A DNA stretch of 64,000 nucleotides from Undibacterium sp. (GTDB taxonomy: Bacteria > Pseudomonadota > Gammaproteobacteria > Burkholderiales > Burkholderiaceae_D), in assembly GCA_030645915.1 (NCBI GenBank), contig JAUSNO010000024.1:62001-126000 (forward strand), in the 5' to 3' direction. The stretch's first letter is position 1. Each line of letters starts with the position of its first letter. The notes below the pieces were generated by a model. The model saw only the letters and a list, made by a program, of their open reading frames with translations. It was not told where the DNA came from and did not search any database. Below, in pieces: positions 9,507 through 19,007 of the stretch. A program made the position numbers and the translations under genes.

Positions 9507-10376
9507 ATGTCTTATCCCGCCTTGCAAAAATATTTCAGCAAGCTTCATTGCACCCATTCCGCCGGCAGCAATCTCTGGACGGATGAGCAAGGCCAGGCGC
9601 ATGGCCGCTACTTCAACGCCACGCTCAGCAGTGCGTTCCAGACTATCCGCTCTGGCGCGGAGAATGAAGTAATCGCTTATGAGGGCTATCTGCGCAGCTA
9701 TTCCAGCGGCGATCAGGGCCTGAATATCTGGAAGCTGCTGGACAATGCCGCCAGCGACGATGAGTCGGTCGAGCTGGACCGGCTGTGCCGCCTGCTGCAC
9801 ACGGTAAATTTTTATCGCCAGCCTGCGACGGCGAATCTCGATTTGTACCTGAGCGTGCATAGCCGCTTGCTCGCTGCGGTGGCGGGCAACCACGGCATGG
9901 CGTTCCGCCGCGTGCTCGATGCGCTGGAATTGCCACACCAGAGCATCATCCTGCAGCTACCGTTGATCACGCCCAGCCAGCGTTGGGTGTTCACTCATGT
10001 GGCAGAAAACTACCGGCGCAACGGTTTTCGCATCGGCGCCAATGCCGGCAGCCTGGAACAGGCCAGCGATCTGCTGGATCGCATCCACCCCGATTCCATC
10101 AAGATCGACATCGGGCTAGCCAATGACGCAAGCCTTCAGACCAGCCTGTTGCAGCGCGCCGAAAGGCAAAACTGCAAGCTCATCTTTAAGCGCATAGAGA
10201 CGGAAGCGCAATTGCGCGCGCTGCAAAATGATCAACAAACCGCTAGCCCCTATTTCGTCCAGGGCTTCCTGTTTGATATGCCAAAAGCAAACATTGCCAT
10301 TGCGGCAAACCCATCACACGCTACCGATATGCGGATTTCGTCTATCGACATGCCAAAAAATTCGTTTTCCATATAA
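9507..10376 (+). CDS. Degenerate, probably non-catalytic EAL-domain protein
   Basis: 289 aa. The EAL fold is recognisable but most metal and c-di-GMP ligands are altered. EALLR is EGYLR, the NLS motif is YLS, the LEITE glutamate is lost (ILQLPL), and DDFGTGYSS is replaced by ANAGSLEQA. KID of the next motif, the second Glu of the EGVE motif (RIETEAQL) and the QGFLF glutamine are kept. A phosphodiesterase role is therefore unlikely; ligand sensing or protein binding is possible. AGGA precedes the ATG. It is flanked by the TOBE gene (32 bp) and cysT (53 bp), so it is co-transcribed with sulfur-uptake genes. Confidence 0.8.
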   Translation: MSYPALQKYFSKLHCTHSAGSNLWTDEQGQAHGRYFNATLSSAFQTIRSGAENEVIAYEGYLRSYSSGDQGLNIWKLLDNAASDDESVELDRLCRLLHTVNFYRQPATANLDLYLSVHSRLLAAVAGNHGMAFRRVLDALELPHQSIILQLPLITPSQRWVFTHVAENYRRNGFRIGANAGSLEQASDLLDRIHPDSIKIDIGLANDASLQTSLLQRAERQNCKLIFKRIETEAQLRALQNDQQTASPYFVQGFLFDMPKANIAIAANPSHATDMRISSIDMPKNSFSI

Positions 10377-10429
10377 CTTAATCCTGCGATCATCAGCCAT
10401 CTTTAGTCACATACGTAATAAAGGCTGGC

Positions 10430-11284
10430 ATGAGCTTCTCTTTTGGCAAGCAATCCAATTCACAGCGCGTGATACCGGGGTTTCATCTCTCGCTGGGATT
10501 TACCCTGTTTTATCTCGGGCTGATCGTGCTGATTCCCTTGTCGGCGGTGTTCCTGAAAACCTTCACCATGACCTGGGAAGCATTCTGGGCGACCGTGACC
10601 TCGGAACGGGTGATGGCCTCATACCGGCTGACATTTGGCGCCTCTTTGCTGGCGGCATTGATCAATGTGGTGTTCGGCGGCATCGTGGCCTGGGTGCTGG
10701 TGCGCTATAAATTCCCTGGCAAACGCCTGATCGATGCGCTGGTCGATTTGCCCTTTGCCTTGCCGACGGCGGTGGCGGGCATTACCCTGGCGACGCTGTA
10801 TGCGCCAAACGGCTGGCTCGGTCATTTGCTGGCACCGCTGGGTATCAAGGTAGCCTACACCCCGCTGGGCGTGCTGGTCGCACTGATCTTCATCGGCCTG
10901 CCGTTCGTGGTACGCACCGTACAGCCGGTGCTGGAAGAAGCGGAAAAAGAACTGGAAGAAGCCGCAGTCAGCCTAGGGGCCAGCCATTGGCAGACATTTG
11001 TCCGCGTGACTTTGCCGACGATCTTGCCTGCCCTGATGACCGGCTTTGCGCTGGCCTTTGCCCGCGCTACCGGTGAATACGGCTCGGTCATTTTCATCGC
11101 AGGCAACATGCCTATGATTTCTGAAATCACCCCTTTATTCATGATCACCAAACTCGAACAATACGATTACGCCGGCGCCACCGCGATTGCCGTGGTGATG
11201 CTGCTGCTCTCATTTACCTTATTGCTGGCGATTAATGCGCTGCAATCGTGGACGCGCAGCAAACAAAATGCAGGGAGGGACTGA
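10430..11284 (+). CDS. cysT: Sulfate/thiosulfate ABC transporter permease CysT (CysU)
   Basis: One of two membrane subunits of the sulfate importer, 284 aa with about six membrane segments. [20 protein letters not shown] and the EAA loop [16 protein letters not shown] are diagnostic. [15 protein letters not shown] follows the family closely. Works with CysW, two CysA and Sbp. The last base of its stop codon is the first base of the cysW start (TGATG), indicating coupling. Confidence 0.95.
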   Translation: MSFSFGKQSNSQRVIPGFHLSLGFTLFYLGLIVLIPLSAVFLKTFTMTWEAFWATVTSERVMASYRLTFGASLLAALINVVFGGIVAWVLVRYKFPGKRLIDALVDLPFALPTAVAGITLATLYAPNGWLGHLLAPLGIKVAYTPLGVLVALIFIGLPFVVRTVQPVLEEAEKELEEAAVSLGASHWQTFVRVTLPTILPALMTGFALAFARATGEYGSVIFIAGNMPMISEITPLFMITKLEQYDYAGATAIAVVMLLLSFTLLLAINALQSWTRSKQNAGRD

Positions 11285-12183
11285 TGACTGCACTCACTTC
11301 TGCGGCCTTGCCTGCATCGCCTACGCGCCGCTTTGAACCAGTCATCACGCCGGCTGCAACGCTGGAGCCACTTTGGGTACGGGTAATTCTTGTCACGCTG
11401 GCCTTCGCTTTCTTGACGCTATTTCTGTTCGTACCGCTGGCGGCAGTTTTTGCCGAAGCGCTAAAAAAGGGCTGGGAGGTTTACCTCAAGGCCGTCATCG
11501 AACCTGATGCGCTGTCGGCCATCAGGCTGACCCTGATCACGGCGGCAATTGCCGTGCCGCTGAATCTGGTGTTTGGCGTGGCGGCGGCCTGGACCATTGC
11601 CAAATTCGAGTTCCGCGGCAAGAGCATTTTGCTGACCCTGATCGACTTGCCGTTCTCGGTCTCTCCGGTGATTTCCGGTCTGATCTACGTATTGCTGTTT
11701 GGTGCGCAAGGCTGGTTTGGCGAGTGGCTGCGCGCGCACGATATCAAGATTCTGTTTGCTGTGCCGGGCATCGTATTGGCAACGATCTTTGTCACCTTTC
11801 CGTTCATCGCCCGCGAGCTGATTCCGCTGATGCAGGCGCAAGGCAGCGAAGAGGAAGAAGCCGCGCTGGTGCTGGGCGCATCGGGCTGGCAAACATTCTG
11901 GCGCGTGACTTTGCCGAATATCAAATGGGGCCTGCTGTATGGGGTGATCTTGTGTAATGCGCGCGCCATGGGCGAGTTTGGCGCAGTGTCGGTAGTGTCC
12001 GGCCATATCCGCGGCGAGACCAATACCATGCCTTTGCAGGTTGAGATTTTGTATAACGAATACAACTTCACTGCCGCCTTTGCCGTGGCTTCACTGTTGA
12101 CCTTGCTGGCATTGCTGACGCTGGCGCTTAAATCCACTGTTGAATGGCGTACCAATGAGTCGCGCCAACCACCACATGAATAG
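11284..12183 (+). CDS. cysW: Sulfate/thiosulfate ABC transporter permease CysW
   Basis: Second membrane subunit of the sulfate importer, 299 aa. The N-terminal 30 residues are polar, then about six membrane segments. [43 protein letters not shown] (EAA loop) and [19 protein letters not shown] are CysW hallmarks. Start taken at the ATG overlapping the cysT stop; the upstream in-frame codons lie inside cysT. Followed 12 bp later by cysA. Confidence 0.95.
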   Translation: MTALTSAALPASPTRRFEPVITPAATLEPLWVRVILVTLAFAFLTLFLFVPLAAVFAEALKKGWEVYLKAVIEPDALSAIRLTLITAAIAVPLNLVFGVAAAWTIAKFEFRGKSILLTLIDLPFSVSPVISGLIYVLLFGAQGWFGEWLRAHDIKILFAVPGIVLATIFVTFPFIARELIPLMQAQGSEEEEAALVLGASGWQTFWRVTLPNIKWGLLYGVILCNARAMGEFGAVSVVSGHIRGETNTMPLQVEILYNEYNFTAAFAVASLLTLLALLTLALKSTVEWRTNESRQPPHE

Positions 12184-12195
12184 CAGGAGAAAAAT

Positions 12196-13263
12196 ATGAG
12201 TATCGCTGTCAATCAACTGCATAAACGTTTCGGTGATTTCACCGCGCTCAATAATGTCTCGCTCGATTTTCCCAACGGAGAACTGACCGCCTTGCTCGGG
12301 CCTTCGGGTTGCGGCAAGACGACATTGTTGCGCATCATCGCCGGGCTCGAATACGCCGACAGCGGCCAGGTCTTGCTCGATGACCAGGACGCCTCGGCAC
12401 AGCATGTGCGCGAACGTCAGGTCGGCTTTGTATTTCAGCACTATGCGCTGTTCAAGCACATGACGATCTTTGAAAACATCGCCTTCGGCCTGCGCGTCAA
12501 GCCGCGCCACCTGCGCCCGAGTGAAGCGCAGATCAAGGAAAAAGTGACCAAATTACTTGAGCTGGTGCAGCTAGATTGGCTAGCCGACCGCTACCCGCCA
12601 CAGTTATCCGGCGGACAGCGCCAGCGTATCGCGCTGGCCCGTGCGCTGGCGGTTGAACCACGCGTTCTGCTACTCGATGAGCCGTTCGGCGCACTCGACG
12701 CCAAGGTACGCAAGGAGCTGCGCCGCTGGTTGCGCCGCCTGCATGATGAGCTGCACGTCACCAGCATTTTTGTCACCCACGATCAGGAAGAAGCGCTGGA
12801 AGTGGCCGACAAAATCGTCGTGATGAATCACGGCAAGGTTGAGCAGGTGGGCGCGCCGGCGGACGTCTATCATCATCCGGCAACGCCTTTTGTGTACGGC
12901 TTTCTGGGCAATGTAAATCTATTCCGCGGCCGCGTGCATGAAGGCGTGCTCGATGCCGGCGGCGTTGCCTTTGCTGCGCCTGGCCATGCCGAGACACGTG
13001 ATGCGTTTGGCACTGGTTATGTCCGTCCGCATGAGCTGGAAATTGACCGTTATACAGAGGGTGCAGAAGGCCTGGTCGTGAAGTTAGGCCGGGTACACAG
13101 CATAGGCCCGCTCGCGCAGCTTGATCTGGTGCGCGACGATAACGGCGAGCTGGTCGACGCGATGATTTCCAGCGAGCGCTACGCGCTGCTCAATCTGCAG
13201 GTAGGCGAGACGCTGGTGGTCAAGCCCAAGCGCCTGCATGTGTTTGTTGATACCGCTCAATAG
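12196..13263 (+). CDS. cysA: Sulfate/thiosulfate ABC transporter ATP-binding protein
   Basis: ATPase of the sulfate importer, 355 aa. Walker [11 protein letters not shown]-loop [21 protein letters not shown], signature LSGGQRQR, Walker [20 protein letters not shown] and switch THD are present, then a C-terminal regulatory domain (about 240-355) with [14 protein letters not shown] and VRPHELEID, the TOBE-like part usual in CysA. AGGAG precedes the ATG. Cytoplasmic face of the inner membrane. Confidence 0.96.
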   Translation: MSIAVNQLHKRFGDFTALNNVSLDFPNGELTALLGPSGCGKTTLLRIIAGLEYADSGQVLLDDQDASAQHVRERQVGFVFQHYALFKHMTIFENIAFGLRVKPRHLRPSEAQIKEKVTKLLELVQLDWLADRYPPQLSGGQRQRIALARALAVEPRVLLLDEPFGALDAKVRKELRRWLRRLHDELHVTSIFVTHDQEEALEVADKIVVMNHGKVEQVGAPADVYHHPATPFVYGFLGNVNLFRGRVHEGVLDAGGVAFAAPGHAETRDAFGTGYVRPHELEIDRYTEGAEGLVVKLGRVHSIGPLAQLDLVRDDNGELVDAMISSERYALLNLQVGETLVVKPKRLHVFVDTAQ

Positions 13264-13290
13264 CTTAAGTCTAAGCACAATAAGGTCACT

Positions 13291-14220
13291 ATGAATTTCC
13301 AGCAATTACGCTCCATCCGCGAAGCCACACGCTGCGGTTACAACCTGACCGAAGTGGCGAACGCCCTGTTCACCTCGCAACCCGGCGTCAGTCGCCAGAT
13401 ACGCGAACTGGAAGAAGAACTCGGCGTCGATATTTTCGAGCGCAACGGCAAGCGCCTGACCGGCTTGACCGAACCGGGCAAAGGCATTCTACCCATCATA
13501 GAACGCCTGTTGCTGGAAGCGGAAAACCTGCAGCAGGCCGGCAATGATTATTCGGATCAGGCGCGCGGCACGCTGGCCATTGCCACCACGCATACCCAGG
13601 CGCGCTACGTGCTGCCCAAGGTCGTGCAGCAGTTTCGCCTGGCGTTCCCGGAAGTGCGCATCGCCCTGCAACAGAGCGCACCGGAACATATCGCCGAGTG
13701 GGTTTTGTCGGGCAAGGCCGATATAGGGATTGCGACTGAGGGTTTATCTCAATTCAAGGATCTGGTGTCTTTCCCGTGCTACAAATGGAATCACGTTGTC
13801 GTTGTGCCGGAAGGCCATCCCTTATTGCTCAAGGAGACATTGAGCCTGGAAGATTTGTCAAATTACCCGCTGATTACCTACGACGTAGGTTTCACTGGCC
13901 GCGGCCATATCGATGACGCCTTCAGACAGGCTGGCCTGCGCACCGACATCGTGCTGACCGCGATGGATTCTGACGTGATTCAGCAGTATGTGGCACTGGG
14001 CCTTGGCGTCGGTCTGGTGGCATCCATGGCGGTTGAAACCCAACGTGCGCAGGGCCTGAAAACTATCACGGCCAGCCATTTATTTTCGTCCAATGTCACG
14101 CGACTGGCAGTCAGGCGCGGCGCCTACCTGCGCGCCTATACCTATGATTTCATCCAGCGCTTCGCGCCGGATCTGACACAGGAAGATATCCGCAAGGCGC
14201 TGTCTGAACACGAAGAGTAG
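13291..14220 (+). CDS. cysB: CysB-family LysR transcriptional regulator
   Basis: Probable activator of this operon in sulfate starvation. 309 aa: winged helix-turn-helix at about 1-60 (LTEVANALFTSQPGVSRQIRELEEELG), linker helix, then the effector domain from about residue 93. The start MNFQQLRSIREA and the motif ATTHTQARYVLP (effector-site Thr residues) match CysB/Cbl rather than generic LysR proteins. In E. coli CysB responds to acetylserine and Cbl to adenosine phosphosulfate; which of the two this follows cannot be told. Lies 27 bp after cysA, so it is probably autoregulated within the operon. Confidence 0.92.
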   Translation: MNFQQLRSIREATRCGYNLTEVANALFTSQPGVSRQIRELEEELGVDIFERNGKRLTGLTEPGKGILPIIERLLLEAENLQQAGNDYSDQARGTLAIATTHTQARYVLPKVVQQFRLAFPEVRIALQQSAPEHIAEWVLSGKADIGIATEGLSQFKDLVSFPCYKWNHVVVVPEGHPLLLKETLSLEDLSNYPLITYDVGFTGRGHIDDAFRQAGLRTDIVLTAMDSDVIQQYVALGLGVGLVASMAVETQRAQGLKTITASHLFSSNVTRLAVRRGAYLRAYTYDFIQRFAPDLTQEDIRKALSEHEE

Positions 14221-14277
14221 CGCTGTTTCAAATGCAAGAAACAATCTAAACCACTCAGGTTTTACTGCAAATGGCCA

Positions 14278-14310
14278 ACGTGCCGAAGCGAGTTCTTCGG
14301 GTTGGCACGT
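14278..14310 (+). terminator. Hairpin after cysB, possible end of the sulfur operon
   Basis: ACGTGCC (14278-14284) pairs with GGCACGT (14304-14310), and GAAG with CTTC inside. It lies 58 bp after the cysB stop. There is no T tract, so it is not a classic intrinsic terminator; it may stabilise the 3' end or assist termination. The remaining 14311-14487 shows nothing recognisable except probable promoter DNA for the cyclase gene. Confidence 0.4.
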
Positions 14311-14487
14311 AGAGCTCTGTCCGTATCAAATTCCGCTCTGTTTACCAGCGCTCAGGCGAATCGCTTGAGCCAATTCAATTGCCTCAGAATTCCGCATTGC
14401 ATTATAAAAAAAGAAAGACTATTTAATCATCTTCGATGATAATCTCGCTCAGCGCAAATCCCGCAATGCGCCCAACAAGGAAACTTC

Positions 14488-15768
14488 ATGCAATTGGCAT
14501 TTCTTGACTCTAGCCTGGCAAAAAAAATATTCCGCGAAAACCTGAAGGTCGCGGGGATAGGCATAAGTGCCGTTCTATTCTTGTTTATCTTGCTATCGCT
14601 TTATTTCGGGCAGCAAAATTTACTCACCCAGGGTCGATATAAAGCCGAAACCTTGGCGGCCAATATGGCGAATAGTCTCAAGAACGGTGACAAGCAAGCG
14701 CTGGAAGATCTGATTGTCAAGGCAACCGCGACCGGCAATGCATCGACAACCCTGAGCGTCACTGTCTACGATCAAAAAGCCCACCCTGTTATTGCCTGGA
14801 CCAACCTCAGCCAGTTCGACAAAACCACCGCATTGCCAGCGTCAGAATTGATCAACGCCGTGCAAAGCAATCTGCAAATTGTGCAACTGACGATTGCAGT
14901 GCCAGTCACAAGTGAAGGCGATCTGGTCGGAAAAATCCAAATGAGCAGCAGCCTGCGAGCGCTGTATTTGCATTTGCTGATAATTACCCTGGCCGGTCTC
15001 CTGGTAGGCGCCATCGTCACATTTTTATGCGCATATCAACTGACAAAAATAGCCATGTCGCGCCTGACGCCCATCGTTGATCTTGCTACCGTCACCGAGC
15101 AAGTTGCCACCTTAGGCGATTACAGTTTGCGTGCAAGGCAATATGAAGGACATGACCTGAATTATCTGCACCAGCATTTCAACCAGATGATGGAAAGAAT
15201 AGAGTCATGGGAAGCAGACCGGCAAAGTGAGGCACGCGAACGCAAGGAGGCCGAACGTCGGCTGGATATTTTGGCCAATCACGACAGCCTGACCAAACTC
15301 CCCAATCGAACTTACTTCCAGAGCTTGTTGAAAAATTGTTTTGACGATGCAATCACGAACAATCAGCTTGCCGCGCTGATGTTTATCGACATCGATAATT
15401 TCAAGTATATGAATGATCAATTTGGTTACGATGCCGGCGATCTGATATTGGCAACCATATCGAATCGTCTCTGTACGGTGTTGCGCACGACGGATACCTT
15501 GTGCCGTGTCGATGGCGATGAATTTGCCGCAATTCTGCCGCAAATCGACAGTACAAAAATGGCGCAGAATCTGGCCGAACGGCTGATCCATGCAGTGAAC
15601 CAGCCGATGACCTTGCGCGGCAAGAAAATCATACTCACGGCCAGTATCGGCATCGCCTGTTGCCCTTTACACGCCAAGGAACAAAGGGCATTTTTGCACC
15701 ATACCGATCTGGCGCTGAAGAAAGCAAAACTGGCGGGGAAAAACAATTTTTGTGTGTTTAGCGCTTAA
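14488..15768 (+). CDS. Membrane diguanylate cyclase with DGDEF active-site variant
   Basis: 426 aa. A membrane segment at about 21-40, a periplasmic CHASE8-like sensor to about 160, a second membrane segment, a HAMP-like linker and a short coiled coil, then GGDEF from about residue 265 (LDILANHDSLTKLPNRTYF). The active-site loop is CRVDGDEFAAIL, with Asp in the first Gly position; the catalytic GDEF part is intact. RTTD five residues upstream fits the inhibitory I-site. It should make c-di-GMP from two GTP, with reduced certainty because of the variant. AAGGA precedes the ATG. Monocistronic. Confidence 0.88.
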   Translation: MQLAFLDSSLAKKIFRENLKVAGIGISAVLFLFILLSLYFGQQNLLTQGRYKAETLAANMANSLKNGDKQALEDLIVKATATGNASTTLSVTVYDQKAHPVIAWTNLSQFDKTTALPASELINAVQSNLQIVQLTIAVPVTSEGDLVGKIQMSSSLRALYLHLLIITLAGLLVGAIVTFLCAYQLTKIAMSRLTPIVDLATVTEQVATLGDYSLRARQYEGHDLNYLHQHFNQMMERIESWEADRQSEARERKEAERRLDILANHDSLTKLPNRTYFQSLLKNCFDDAITNNQLAALMFIDIDNFKYMNDQFGYDAGDLILATISNRLCTVLRTTDTLCRVDGDEFAAILPQIDSTKMAQNLAERLIHAVNQPMTLRGKKIILTASIGIACCPLHAKEQRAFLHHTDLALKKAKLAGKNNFCVFSA

Positions 15769-15792
15769 CTTCAACAGCTGAATCAATCCAGC

Positions 15793-16368
15793 TTAACGCA
15801 ACAATAAAGCGATTTGCAGCGCAGCCTGGTCGCCGGGCAGATGTTTAAAGCCCGACTTGGCAAAGCGGTGCCAGCGCCCGACCACGACGTTACAAAGTAA
15901 ACCAGCCAGATGCGTCACTTCATTTTCCGGAATCTGATTCTGTACCACCGCCTGCCGCAGGGCCTGTTTGAACGCCAGTTCCATGCGCTCCATGAACTGG
16001 TTCATGCGCACCTGCAGGCGTTCATCTTCATTCACCAGTGCATCGCCGATCAATACCCGCGTCATGCCCGGGTTACGTTCGGCAAAATTCAATAGCATCA
16101 AGGCTATCGCCTGTGCCTGCAGCAATCCATCGTCCTGCTGTTGGCTGATCTGATTGATGAGACCGAACACCGAACTTTCGATGAATTCGATCAAGCCTTC
16201 AAACATCTGCGCCTTACTGGCAAAGTGCCGATACAAGGCGGCCTCCGAGACATCAATTTTTGCTGCCAGGGCCGCCGTGGTAATTTTTTCGCCTTTGGGG
16301 TTTTCCAGCATTGCGGCCAGCGCCTGCAGTATCTGCAGCTTGCGTTCGCCAGGTTTGGTAGTCGCCAT
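15793..16368 (-). CDS. slmA: Nucleoid occlusion factor SlmA (TetR family)
   Basis: Binds specific chromosomal sites and blocks FtsZ assembly over the nucleoid. 191 aa: TetR helix-turn-helix at about 10-55 with TTAALAAKIDVSEAALYRHFASK, and a C-terminal all-helical domain with FAERNPGMTRVLIGDALVNE, both close to SlmA of proteobacteria. Downstream of the HAD nucleotidase and argB on the same strand, an order I recall as common in Burkholderiales. The gap to the HAD gene is 35 bp. Confidence 0.93.
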   Translation of the reverse strand: MATTKPGERKLQILQALAAMLENPKGEKITTAALAAKIDVSEAALYRHFASKAQMFEGLIEFIESSVFGLINQISQQQDDGLLQAQAIALMLLNFAERNPGMTRVLIGDALVNEDERLQVRMNQFMERMELAFKQALRQAVVQNQIPENEVTHLAGLLCNVVVGRWHRFAKSGFKHLPGDQAALQIALLLR

Positions 16369-16403
16369 GTGTGTTCGCTGTGGTGTGAATTAGTTACGCT
16401 ACT

Positions 16404-17177
16404 TTATTTGCTCTGCAGTCGCCATTGATGCGCGGCCAGCTGAAATACTGATTTTACTGTCACATCCGCACAAGCGGCAGAATTTCTATTTCCAAGCTGG
16501 CAAATATGCTGTGTATATTGCGTGACCAAAACGGTACGCACGCCAATTTTTTTTGCCGCACGCAGATTGGCAGGTGAGTCTTCCACCAGGATGCAGCGTC
16601 TGGCATGCACACCTTGCTTGGCGAGCAGCTTGCGCAAAAACTGACTCGATGGCTTTGGCTGCAGTTTGCCATGCACGCGCATCGCTTCTATCGGTATGTG
16701 CTGGTCAAAATGGCGATGCAAACCCAGATGCCGCATGACCTGATGCGAATACTTGCGCGGCGCGTTGGTCAGCAATATCTTCCGGCCTGGCAGACGCTTG
16801 AACAGGCGCGCCAGACCGCGCTCGGCACGTATCATCGATGGCAGATCATCAAAGCTGTGCGCCTGATGCAAAAACTCATCGGCGCGCACGCCATGATGCT
16901 TGATCAGGCCCATCAGAGTCGCGCCATAACGCTGCCAGTACTGCTGACGCACGGCATTGACGGTAGCTGCATCGGCAGGCGTTTCGCCATCTCCCAGCAG
17001 ATCCGCCATATACACATTCATGTTCTGGGTAATCGCAGGAAAAATGGCGTGACTGGCGTTATGCAGCGTATTGTCGAGATCGAAAAGCCAGAGTGGTGAA
17101 CCGGAAGCTCTCTTCACCTTAGCGGTCAACTTAGCGGTCAACTTAGTGGTCAACTTAGTGGCCAACTTAGTAGCCAA
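16404..17177 (-). CDS. HAD-family pyrimidine 5'-nucleotidase (Sdt1/YjjG-like)
   Basis: Dephosphorylates pyrimidine nucleotides by family assignment. Motif I LFDLDNTLHNA, motif II LLTNAPRKYS, the lysine in LQPKPSS and motif IV LVEDSPANLRAAK are all present. There is no ATG at the 5' end. Candidate starts are a run of TTG codons at 17177, 17165, 17153, 17141 and 17129, and a GTG at 17117, all in a 12-bp tandem repeat that would encode a Lys-rich N-terminus (KLTAKLTTKLATKL-like). The GTG would place motif I about 12 residues in, as is usual for the family, so the longest form (257 aa) may overstate the protein. argB ends 1 bp upstream. Confidence 0.85.
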   Translation of the reverse strand: MATKLATKLTTKLTAKLTAKVKRASGSPLWLFDLDNTLHNASHAIFPAITQNMNVYMADLLGDGETPADAATVNAVRQQYWQRYGATLMGLIKHHGVRADEFLHQAHSFDDLPSMIRAERGLARLFKRLPGRKILLTNAPRKYSHQVMRHLGLHRHFDQHIPIEAMRVHGKLQPKPSSQFLRKLLAKQGVHARRCILVEDSPANLRAAKKIGVRTVLVTQYTQHICQLGNRNSAACADVTVKSVFQLAAHQWRLQSK

Positions 17178-17178
17178 C
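17119..17178. repeat. 12-bp tandem repeat at the argB/HAD junction
   Basis: Five head-to-tail copies of TTAGYGGYCAAC (plus strand), with a degenerate sixth copy at 17179-17190 that contains the argB stop codon. The unit is a multiple of three, so gain or loss of copies keeps the HAD frame and adds or removes four residues (Leu-Ala/Thr-Ala/Thr-Lys). It provides several spaced TTG codons as possible starts. Confidence 0.9.
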
Positions 17179-18102
17179 TTAATGGCTGCGTATCATGGTA
17201 CCAAACGCCTGTTCGGTGAGCACTTCCAGCAACAGGGAATGTTCGATCCGCCCGTCGATAATATGCACGGTATTGACGCCTGATTTGGCGGCATCCAGCG
17301 CCGACGATATTTTTGGCAACATGCCGCCGGAGATGGTGCCATCGGCAAACATTTCATCGATCTCGCGCGCTGACAGATCGGTCACCAGATTGCCCGCCTT
17401 ATCCTGTACACCGGCGATGTTCGTCATCATGATCAATTTCTCTGCCTTCAGGATCTCTGCGATCTTGCCTGCAACGACGTCCGCATTGATGTTATACGCC
17501 TGGCCATCCTCACCAAAACCGATAGGCGAAATGATGGGAATAAACGCATCGTCCTGCAAGGCCTTTACCACGGCCGGATTGATCGCATCGATCTCGCCGA
17601 CAAAACCTATATCTAAAAATTCGCCCGGCTTTTCGCGATCCGGCATTTTCATCTTGCGCGCACGGATCAAGCCGCCATCCTTACCCGTCAAGCCGACCGC
17701 CTGTCCGCCGTAATGGTTGATCAGCATGACGATATCCTGCTGCACTTCGCCACCCAGGACCCACTCGACGACTTCCATGGTTTCTTCGTCGGTGATGCGC
17801 ATGCCCTGAACGAAAGTGCCTTGCTTGCCGATTTTCTTGAGTGCATTGTCAATCTGCGGACCACCGCCATGGACCACTACAGGGTTCATGCCGACCAGCT
17901 TGAGCAAGATCACGTCGCGCGCAAACCCGTGCTTGAGTTTTTCGTCCGTCATGGCATTGCCGCCGTATTTGACGACGATGGTCTTGCCATGAAACTTGCG
18001 GATATAAGGTAGGGCCTGTGCCAGAATTTCCGCCTTGATTTCGGGCGCAACGTTGGCCAAGCCGTTGGTCGGTGCAATATCTATGTTCGTCACATGGGTC
18101 AT
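17179..18102 (-). CDS. argB: Acetylglutamate kinase
   Basis: Second step of arginine synthesis: phosphorylates N-acetylglutamate with ATP in the cytoplasm. 307 aa, with [42 protein letters not shown] and [14 protein letters not shown] in the expected order. An N-terminal extension with an amphipathic helix (about 15-40) is the kind that allows hexamer formation and arginine feedback in some bacteria; whether it does here is inference. Its 3' end runs into a 12-bp tandem repeat. Divergent from the sigma-factor gene with a 107-bp gap. Confidence 0.96.
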   Translation of the reverse strand: MTHVTNIDIAPTNGLANVAPEIKAEILAQALPYIRKFHGKTIVVKYGGNAMTDEKLKHGFARDVILLKLVGMNPVVVHGGGPQIDNALKKIGKQGTFVQGMRITDEETMEVVEWVLGGEVQQDIVMLINHYGGQAVGLTGKDGGLIRARKMKMPDREKPGEFLDIGFVGEIDAINPAVVKALQDDAFIPIISPIGFGEDGQAYNINADVVAGKIAEILKAEKLIMMTNIAGVQDKAGNLVTDLSAREIDEMFADGTISGGMLPKISSALDAAKSGVNTVHIIDGRIEHSLLLEVLTEQAFGTMIRSH

Positions 18103-18209
18103 AATGGCGGTATCCTATTCAAAAATGTTAGCTTTACCGAATTTTACAGCGAAACCACGCTGACGATGATTGCGTCTTTTTATCGATACCTTGAATTTAT
18201 CCACGATCA

Positions 18210-18779
18210 ATGACATCCGAGCAAAACCTCCATCAGCAGCTAGAAGCCATGCGCCCGGCCCTGTTACGCTTCGCCTTGCTACAGTTACGCAACGATACCC
18301 AGGCAGAAGACGCCGTACAGGATGCACTGCTGGCAGTGCTTGAGAAGCCCGGGAGCTTCGCCGGAAAATCCTCGTTTCGCACCTACGTAATAGGCATCCT
18401 TAAATATAAGATCATCGATATCTTGCGTTCCTCGGGCAAAGAGAAACAACTGCCATGCGAAGACGATGCAGCCGAATCTGATCTGATTGACAGTTTATTT
18501 AATGCCAATGGACACACCCTGGAAACGGCGCGTGCCTGGGCCGAACCCGATACAGAGCTGGAACAGAAAGATTTTTTCAGGGTGCTGGAAGTTTGCCTGG
18601 AGAAACTTCCAGCCAAAACGGCACGGGTTTTCATGATGCGCGAATGGCTGGATCTGGACACCGAAGAAATTTGTAAGGAATTGGATCTGAGCACGTCTAA
18701 CTTATGGGTGTTGCTCTACCGCGCACGCTTGCGTCTGCGCGAATGCCTTGATTTAAACTGGTTTGCCAGTAACGTTTAA
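18210..18779 (+). CDS. ECF-type RNA polymerase sigma factor
   Basis: 189 aa. Region 2 at about 15-80 (RFALLQLRNDTQAEDAVQDALLAVL, then SSFRTYVIGILKYKIID) and region 4 at about 125-182 (LPAKTARVFMMREWLDL, then ICKELDLSTSNLWVLLYRAR) are clear. An acidic linker of about 40 residues joins them. The next gene encodes a small zf-HC2 protein that is the likely anti-sigma factor. The target regulon is unknown. The start is an ATG at 18210 without a strong Shine-Dalgarno sequence. Confidence 0.9.
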   Translation: MTSEQNLHQQLEAMRPALLRFALLQLRNDTQAEDAVQDALLAVLEKPGSFAGKSSFRTYVIGILKYKIIDILRSSGKEKQLPCEDDAAESDLIDSLFNANGHTLETARAWAEPDTELEQKDFFRVLEVCLEKLPAKTARVFMMREWLDLDTEEICKELDLSTSNLWVLLYRARLRLRECLDLNWFASNV

Positions 18780-18791
18780 TTTTTTACTACT

Positions 18792-19007
18792 ATGATGCGA
18801 TTACTACTTAACTGCAAACAGGCGCATCAAATGGTCTCAGAAGGCCTCGACCGTCACCTGAACTTCACAGAGCGGGCAAGGCTGAAGCTGCATCTGGGCA
18901 TGTGCCGATCATGCACCAACTTCAATGGCCAGATGCAACTGCTGCGCAAAGTCATGCGCCATTATCCGACGGGTAAAATAAGCCCGGAAGACGAGAGCAA
19001 AAAATGA
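18792..19007 (+). CDS. Small zf-HC2 protein, probable anti-sigma factor
   Basis: 71 aa without a membrane segment. His-x3-Cys-x2-Cys (HLGMCRSC) plus the upstream Cys in LLNCKQAH form the zinc site of the HC2/ZAS type. It lies 12 bp after the sigma gene and should bind that sigma factor in the cytoplasm, possibly releasing it on thiol oxidation (inference from the family). Two adjacent ATGs (18792, 18795) are possible starts. Its stop overlaps a small Cys-rich open frame by 4 bp. Confidence 0.85.
   Translation: MMRLLLNCKQAHQMVSEGLDRHLNFTERARLKLHLGMCRSCTNFNGQMQLLRKVMRHYPTGKISPEDESKK

Noticed and set aside
17119-17178. 12-bp repeats as a CRISPR array
   Set aside because: Units are directly adjacent without spacers and too short; no cas genes nearby.
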